Source: Heloderma charlesbogerti | Lineage: Eukaryota; Chordata; Lepidosauria; Squamata; Helodermatidae | Reading direction: 5' to 3' | Assembly: GCA_026122225.1 (NCBI GenBank) | Contig: JANEZZ010002677.1 | Coordinates: 744,001-808,000, forward strand | Length of the DNA: 64,000 nucleotides | Translations under genes and position numbers: made by a program | In this document: positions 58,290 to 64,000 of the stretch, one piece after another | Position numbering within the stretch: position 1 is the first letter of the stretch | How the letters are laid out: the number at the start of each line of letters is the position of its first letter | The notes under the pieces: model-generated | What the model was told of the DNA's origin: nothing | Databases searched by the model: none | The model's input: the letters and a program-made list of their open reading frames with translations, nothing else

Positions 58290-59292
58290 ATGGAAGGACA
58301 AGACTCTCCAGTGGTGGTGACCTGCAAGGTGTGTGCAGTGTTTGTTTTCTTGCCTGAGAACAACATGGCCTACACCTGCAACAAGTGCAAGTTGATCACG
58401 CTGCTGGAGGAAAAAGTAAGTGGACTGGAGCGGCGACTGTCAACCCTCCGGGGAATAAGAGAACATGAAGAGTTCTTGGACAGAATGGGGGAACTACAGC
58501 AGCAAAGGGCAGACCAGAAGCTTGAAGAGCAACAGCAAGATGAGGCAGTGGGAAATGCTGAGGTGAAGAAAAATGGAATAGAGGATACTCCTTGGAAAAG
58601 GGTGACAGTTAGGAGAAGAAGAACTAGACGCCACTCTGCACCAGTGGAAGCAGTGGAGCTGTGGAACCGATTCCAGGTACTTGCGGATGAGACTGGAGGA
58701 CAGCCTGCAGAGGAAGAATCACAGGGGAACCTGCATGAGAGTGAGCAAGAGGCTAAAGGTCAGTCAAACAGAGGCGATGAAACCCAGGCCTACAAGAAGA
58801 AGAAGAGGGGTAGTAGTGGGAGACTCCTTGCTGCGTGGGATCGAGACCCAAGTATGTCGCGAAGACCCATGGACTCGCCAGGTATGTTGTCTCCCAGGAG
58901 GATAGATTAGAGACGTGACTGAAAGGTTGCCTGCACTCATAAAGCCCACTGACAGGTATCCCTTTCTTCTCATCCATGTGGGAACAAATGATACCGCCAA
59001 GCGGAGCTATGAAGAGATCACGTCAGACTTTGAAGCTTTGGGAAGGAAACTCAAGAACTTTGGGGCCCAGATAGTTTTCTCATCCATCCTTCCAGTAGTT
59101 AGAAGAGGGATAGAAAGGGAACGAAAAATACTCCGGGTGAATGACTGGCTATGAAGGTGGTGCTGACGAGAGAGATTTGGATTCTGGGACCACGGGCTAT
59201 ACTTCCTGGAAGATGGGTTGCACCTCACAAAGGCTGGGAAGGCTGTGTTTGGCCACAGCATGAAGAACTTCATCAGGAGGGCTTTAAAATGA
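58290..59292 (+). pseudogene. CR1 ORF1: zinc-finger-like and GDSL esterase protein, broken
   Basis: Start MEGQDSPVVVTCKVCAVF at 58290. A CxxC ... CxxC pair (CKVC, CNKC) is followed by a leucine-rich coil (LLEEKVSGLERRLSTLR). Near 58800-58815 the frame shifts, then VVVGDSLLRGIETQ (GDS block), HVGTNDTAKRSYEE (GTND block) and EDGLHLTKAGK (DxxH-type block) give the SGNH/GDSL esterase fold known in CR1 ORF1. Stops lie at 58903 (TAG), 59152 and 59164 (both TGA, likely CGA decayed at CpG). The true end is TGA at 59290-59292, overlapping the ORF2 start. ORF1p binds RNA in the family; here it cannot be made whole. Confidence 0.85.
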
Positions 59293-62200
59293 ATCCTACG
59301 GGGAAGGGAGATGTAATGTTGGGGGTAACAATGGACATAGGCGCATGCACTGCAACGGAGAGAACAGCTCTGATAGCGCCCAATAATAGTCTTCAGACAC
59401 ATGTAGGAAGAAAGCCAGACTATGAAGCACATGGTCTTCGATGTCTATATACTAATGCCCAGAGTACGGGAAACAAACAGAACGAACTTGAACTCTTAAT
59501 ACAAGAGGGAAATTATGACCTGATAGGTATAACTGAGACTTGGTGGGATGACTCTCATGAATGGAATACAGCAATTGAAGGATATAACTTGTTCAAAAAG
59601 AACAGGAGGAACAGAAAGGGAGGTGGGGTTGCACTGTATGTGAAAAATACATATCTCTGCACAGAAATACAGGAGGAGGAGCTTGGTAGCCCCATCGAGA
59701 GCATCTGGGTTGAAATAAATGGAGCAAAGAATAAAAGGAACATGGTGGTCGGAGTCTACTACCGGCCACCCAATCAAGGAGAAGACAAGGATGAAACTTT
59801 TGAAAAGCAAATAGCCAATGTTTTAAGGAAGCATGATGTAGTAGTAATGGGGGACTTCAATTTCCCCGATATTTGTTGGGAGATAAATTCTGCAAAACAT
59901 GGCCCCTCCAGGAAATTCCTGACTTGTGTGGCAGATAACTTCCTCCTACAGAAAGTAGAGGAAGAAACTAGAGGATCGGCTATCCTTGACTTGATCCTAA
60001 CCAACAGAGATGACTTAGTGGATAAAGTAGCAGTTACAGGAACTCTGGGGGAAAGCGACCATGTTGTACTTGAGTTCTTGGTTCTAAGGGAAGCAAAAGC
60101 CGAGTGTAGTCAAACGCGTACCCTGGATTTTAGGAAAGCTGATTTTCATAAACTCAGAACAATGATCAGTAAGGTCCCATGGCAAGCGACGCTAGTGAGA
60201 AAAGGAGTCCAAGATGGGTGGGAGCTTTTAAAAAAGGAAATTCTCAAGGCACAATCACAAGCAATTCCAACAAGAAGAAAAGGTGGAAGACCACAGAAGA
60301 AGCCAATGTGGCTTCACAAAAAGCTTAGGGATGACCTGAAAACAAAAAAGGACACATATAGGAAGTGGAAAGAAGGCCAAGCAACAAAGGAAGAGTACAG
60401 GCAGGTAGCACAGAATTGCAGGGATGGCGTCAGGAAGGCTAAAGCTGAGAACGAGCTGAGGTTAGCAAGGGATGTTAAAAACAACAAAAAGGCTTTCTTC
60501 AGCTACGTGCATAGTAAAAGGCAGAGGAAAGAAATGGTGGTTCAGCTATTAAATAAGGATGGCAAAACGATAACAGATGACAAAGAAAAGGCAGAGGTGC
60601 TCAATTCCTACTTTGGCTCAGTCTTCTCCCAAAAGAGGGTCTATGACCCCCCTGGCAAAGGCGAAGTACAGGCTGAAGGGGCAGGATTGCAGCTTGAGAT
60701 CGACAGGCATATGGTCAAGGAACACCTCATTACTTTGAATGAGTTCAAATCTCCAGGGCCAGATGAACTGCATCCTAGAGTCATAAAGGAACTGGCAGAA
60801 GAACTCTCAGAACCGCTGTCTATTCTCTTTGAGAAATCATGGAGGACGGGGGAAGTGCCAGATGACTGGAGGAGGGCTAACGTTGTCCCTATCTTCAAAA
60901 AAGGGTAAAAAGGAGGAACCTGGGAACTACAGACCAGTCAGTCTGACATCAATCCCTGGGAAAATTCTGGAGCAGATCATAAAGCAATCCATCTGGAAGC
61001 ACCTTGACAACAATGCCGTGATTACTCGAAGCCAACATGGATTTGTCAAAAACAAGTCCTGCCAGACAAATCTGATCTCATTTTTTGATCAAGTCACCTC
61101 CCTTGTAGACTGTGGGAATGCTGTAGACATCATATACCTCGACTTCAGCAAAGCTTTCGACAAAGTGCCCCATGATCTCCTGATGAGCAAACTAGCTCAA
61201 AGTGGGCTAGATGAAACAACGATCCGGTGGATCCACAGTTGGCTACAGAATCGGACTCAAAGAGTGCTTATCAATGGGACCTTCTCAAACTGGGGAGAGG
61301 TAACGAGTGGGGTACCGCAGGGCTCAGTCCTGGGCCCAGTGCTCTTCAACATTTTTATTAATGACTTGGAGGAGGAGGTGCAGGGAATGCTGATCAAATC
61401 TGCAGATGTCACAAAATTGGACGGGATAGCTAATACTTTGGAAGACAGAAACAAAATTCAAAGTGATCTGGATAGACTGGAGCGCTGGGCAGAAAACAAC
61501 AGAATGACATTTAATAGGGACAAATGCCAAGTTCTGCATCTAGGAAAAAGAAACCAAATGCACAGTTACAAGATGGGGGATACGTGGCTCAACCACACTA
61601 CAAGCGAGAAGGATCTTGGAATTGTTGTAGATCACAGGCTGAATATGAGCCAACAATGTGATGTGGCTGCAAAAAAGGCAAATGCTATTTTGGGCTGCAT
61701 TCATAGAAGCATAGCTTCCAAATCCCAGGAAGTACTAGTTCCCCTCTACTCAGCACTGGTTAGGCCTCATCTGGAGTACTGTGTCCAGTTCTGGGCACCA
61801 CACTTTAAGAAGGATGCAGACAAACTGGAGAGGGTTCAGAGGAGGGCAACAAAGATGATCAGGGGACTGGAAACAGCCCTATGAAGAGAGACTGAAAGAA
61901 CTGGGCATGTTTAGCCTTGAGAAGAGAAGACTGAGGGGAGATATGATAGCACTCTTCAAGTATTTGAAAGGTTGTCACAGAGAAGAAGGCCAGGATCTCT
62001 TCTTGATCATCCCAGAGTGCAGGACACGGAATAATGGGCTCAAGTTACAGGAAGCCAGATTCTGGCTGAACATCAGGAAAAACGTCCTGACTGTAAGAGC
62101 AATACGACAATGGAAGCAATTCCCTAGGGAGGTGGTGGGCTCTCCCACACTGGAGGCGTTCAAGACGAGGCTGGACAGCCATCTGTCAGGGATGCTCTGA
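59289..62200 (+). pseudogene. CR1 ORF2: endonuclease-reverse transcriptase, broken
   Basis: ATG at 59289 overlaps the ORF1 stop as ATGA. The endonuclease domain is intact in sequence: LRCLYTNAQSTGNKQNEL, DLIGITETWW, VVGVYYRPPN, VVVMGDFNFPDICW and GESDHVVLEF carry the N, E, D-N and S-D-H residues of AP endonucleases. Reverse transcriptase follows: PGPDELHPRVIKELA, DDWRRANVVPIFKKG. A one-base gain in a run of A (about 60897-60902) shifts frame into NYRPVSLTSIPGKILEQIIK, IIYLDFSKAFDKVPHDLL and GVPQGSVLGPVLFNIFINDL. The FADD active-site motif reads SADV (61401-61412), losing the second Asp. A 2-base loss near 61875 shifts into YEERLKELGMFSLEKRRLRG, ending LDSHLSGML. Confidence 0.9.
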
Positions 62201-62295
62201 CTTGGATTCCTGCATTGAGCAGGGGGTTGGACTCGATGGCCTTGTAGGCCCCTTCCAACCCTACTGTTCTATGATTCTATGATTCTATTCTATGT

Positions 62296-63155
62296 TCATG
62301 GATAGGCACATTCATTTTGGTTTTTCCTCTGAAGTATTACTCTAAAGAGTGCCATGAAACTTGATAGAAACACACATGCTAATCTCCCTTGAAAATTAAA
62401 TTAAAACCATCAGGAATGGCTAGATGCATGGATAGACAGATAGAGCTGAGTGTTCTAAAAGCCTGCCTTATTGTTATATTTTGACTTATACAAATGAAAT
62501 CTTGCAAATATGCATGGAAATAGCAGTGGGTACAAGCAGCTGAAAAATGGTGCATACCCTTTTCATCCTGGGTGCATACCTTCCTCCTTTTCAGCCATGG
62601 CTTATATGTATTAATAAAGGTACATCTGAAGCACTTTTTAAGTCCTGTTGTTGTCAGTTAAGATAACTGAAGCGGATGCTTAAGTCTCCCACTGAAATCA
62701 ATCGACCTTAAAAGCAAAGAATCTTGACTGGATTTGCACCAGTTAGTAATTCCAGCAATTACACCAAACAATCTATTCTTCATTCCCTTGCCCACAGCTT
62801 TTTAATCAGTTAATTTAGGGTCGATTCATCCTCCCCAAATTTTCATCAAAATTATGAACAATTTATCCATTAACCCTCTACATACTCCCAAGACAAAGAG
62901 ATGTCATATGCATTTAAATCAAAAGAAACTCTTGGATTTATCAGACCCAGTACTGTTTATAGAACGGATCACACAAATTCTAAAATGATGTCACCACAGT
63001 TTGACATCACAGTTTCAAGAACAAGAACATAGTGCCCTTAATTAATCCTGGCAAGCTAAAAATCTGATGTGGTTTCGGGCAGCTCTCATTTCTGTTCTGT
63101 ATTGCACAGGAAGGAGGGTCATTTTTGTGCTCTTATATAATTTTTCAACCTGTGA
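62296..63155. other. Intergenic spacer, no feature seen
   Basis: AT-rich sequence between the CR1 and the inverted CR1 fragment. No element or gene recognised. Confidence 0.7.
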
Positions 63156-63262
63156 ATTCATAGAATCATAGAACAGTAGGGTTGGAAGGGGCCTACAGGA
63201 CCATCAAGTCCAACCCCCTGCTCAGTGCAGGAATCCAAGTCAGAGCATCCCTGACAGATGGC
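63156..63262 (-). mobile_element. CR1 3' end fragment, inverted
   Basis: Begins TTCATAGAATCATAGAACAG, the complement of the ATTCTATG tail, and runs to GACAGATGGCT. It matches the last ~105 bp of the large CR1 (62180-62285) with only four differences by eye, in the opposite orientation. Confidence 0.9.
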
Positions 63263-64000
63263 TCTGTCAATCAATTCAAATCAATCTTGTCAGAGCTTAG
63301 GAAGCACTTTCACAAAGCATCTGCATAGTGTGGGGCATGTGTGTATCTCATTCCAGTAAACATACACACATGACAAATGGCAGAGTGTCTTGGGAGGGGT
63401 GGAAGAGGGGACATCACCAAATCATTGAGCCAGTTCTTCTTCTGTGAAACTTTTTGAACCTATGTCCTGCTTTTGGAAGAGCGGGCAGCTTTATCAATTC
63501 CTTATGCCTTCTAGTAGTGTAAAGTCTAGACAGCAAGTCTCAGTTATTAGCTGATGGGTAGAACTCATCAACCCTTTTGAAGGTGCTAGGACCTGTTCTG
63601 CCCCCTTCTTTGCAGGCCTCAATTCTCCTGCTAAGATGCCCCATCACTGGCCACCAACGCTCATCGCTTGTACTGACTGCCCATGTTTTCACTTTGTTTG
63701 CATCCTAGTCACCTGTATTGTGGAGCTTTGCACCAGTAATAGATCATTGGCCATCCTCTTCTTACTTGTTATTGCTAAGTATATCATTCTAGCAGCATGC
63801 AGGATGCTTTGCTGAATAGCAATTAAAAATATGTCCCTGACTTGAGGAGCTCACACTCTAAACTTCAACACATGGGAGGGAAGAGGTGGCAAGGATAAAC
63901 AAGAAGGACACGGAGTTTTATTGCACATACTCACAATGTGTAAGGGGTTATGTAAAAGGCATCATGAAAAAGTTAGGGTTTAAGAGGGATTTGAAGAAAG
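63263..64000. other. Intergenic, possible old repeat at window end
   Basis: 63835-64000 (GACTTGAGGAGCTCACACTC, ACATGGGAGGGAAGAGGTGG, TTAGGGTTTAAGAGGGATTT) has the feel of an interspersed repeat that runs off the window, but I cannot name it. 63263-63830 shows nothing. Confidence 0.4.

Larger units (their letters stand above)
57633..62295 (+). mobile_element. Nearly full-length CR1 LINE
   Basis: About 4.7 kb from a repeated 5' segment to the diagnostic 3' end: a CR1 hairpin-type UTR (GATGGCCTTGTAGGCCCCTT) followed by ATTCTATG units (62267-62290). It encodes ORF1 (58290-59292) and ORF2 (59289-62200) in the usual CR1 order. Most CR1 copies in reptiles are 5'-truncated fragments of a few hundred bases, so a copy with both ORFs and a 5' UTR is unusual. 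It is not active: ORF1 has a frameshift and three stops, and ORF2 two frameshifts and a ruined active site. Confidence 0.9.

Overview
The window is vertebrate nuclear DNA, most likely from a squamate reptile (lizard or snake). It has GT-AG introns, no compact ORFs apart from mobile elements, and repeats of kinds typical of non-avian reptiles: several L2-type LINEs, a nearly full-length CR1 with the reptile/bird ATTCTATG tail, a tRNA-derived SINE, MIR-like CORE-SINEs, a fragment resembling BovB, and many foldback (hAT-like) non-autonomous transposons. There are no primate or rodent repeats. The species call is inference from repeat type; the gene call is much firmer.

Bases 1 to about 46,720 hold the 3' two-thirds of one plus-strand gene, AFAP1 (actin filament-associated protein 1, AFAP-110). 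Thirteen coding exons lie between 647 and 39,062. They run from the second half of the first PH domain to the C-terminal end EWEMKNGT. All junctions keep frame and all introns are GT-AG. The upstream exons (N terminus, start of PH1) are outside the window. One exon (25,797-26,051, 85 codons) matches the optional neuronal insert that makes AFAP-120; it can be skipped without changing frame and is flanked by TGCATG (RBFOX-type) motifs. The 3' UTR probably runs to an AATAAA at 46,698, but this end is inferred.

The introns and the probable 3' UTR carry most of the other content: an LTR family present as two copies in opposite orientation (4.2-4.8 kb and 28.8-29.1 kb), foldback elements, one of them inserted inside a SINE (17.3-18.4 kb), a scattered family of ~80-bp palindromic repeats, and a ~3.2-3.5 kb antisense L2 LINE in the last intron (35.2-38.7 kb).

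Bases 46,720 to 64,000 look intergenic and are LINE-rich: a 5'-truncated L2 (46.9-48.3 kb), an older L2 (49.1-49.95 kb), decayed LINE remnants (54.9-56.6 kb) and a nearly full-length CR1 (57.6-62.3 kb). The CR1 has a repeated 5' segment, ORF1 with a zinc-finger-like motif and an esterase domain, and ORF2 with endonuclease and reverse transcriptase. Both ORFs are broken and the reverse transcriptase active site is mutated. A second, nearly identical CR1 tail lies inverted 1 kb downstream. I saw no prokaryotic genes, CRISPR arrays, rRNA or functional tRNA genes, and nothing I can defend as a wholly new system; the regulated neuronal exon and the nested or foldback elements are the most rewarding parts.
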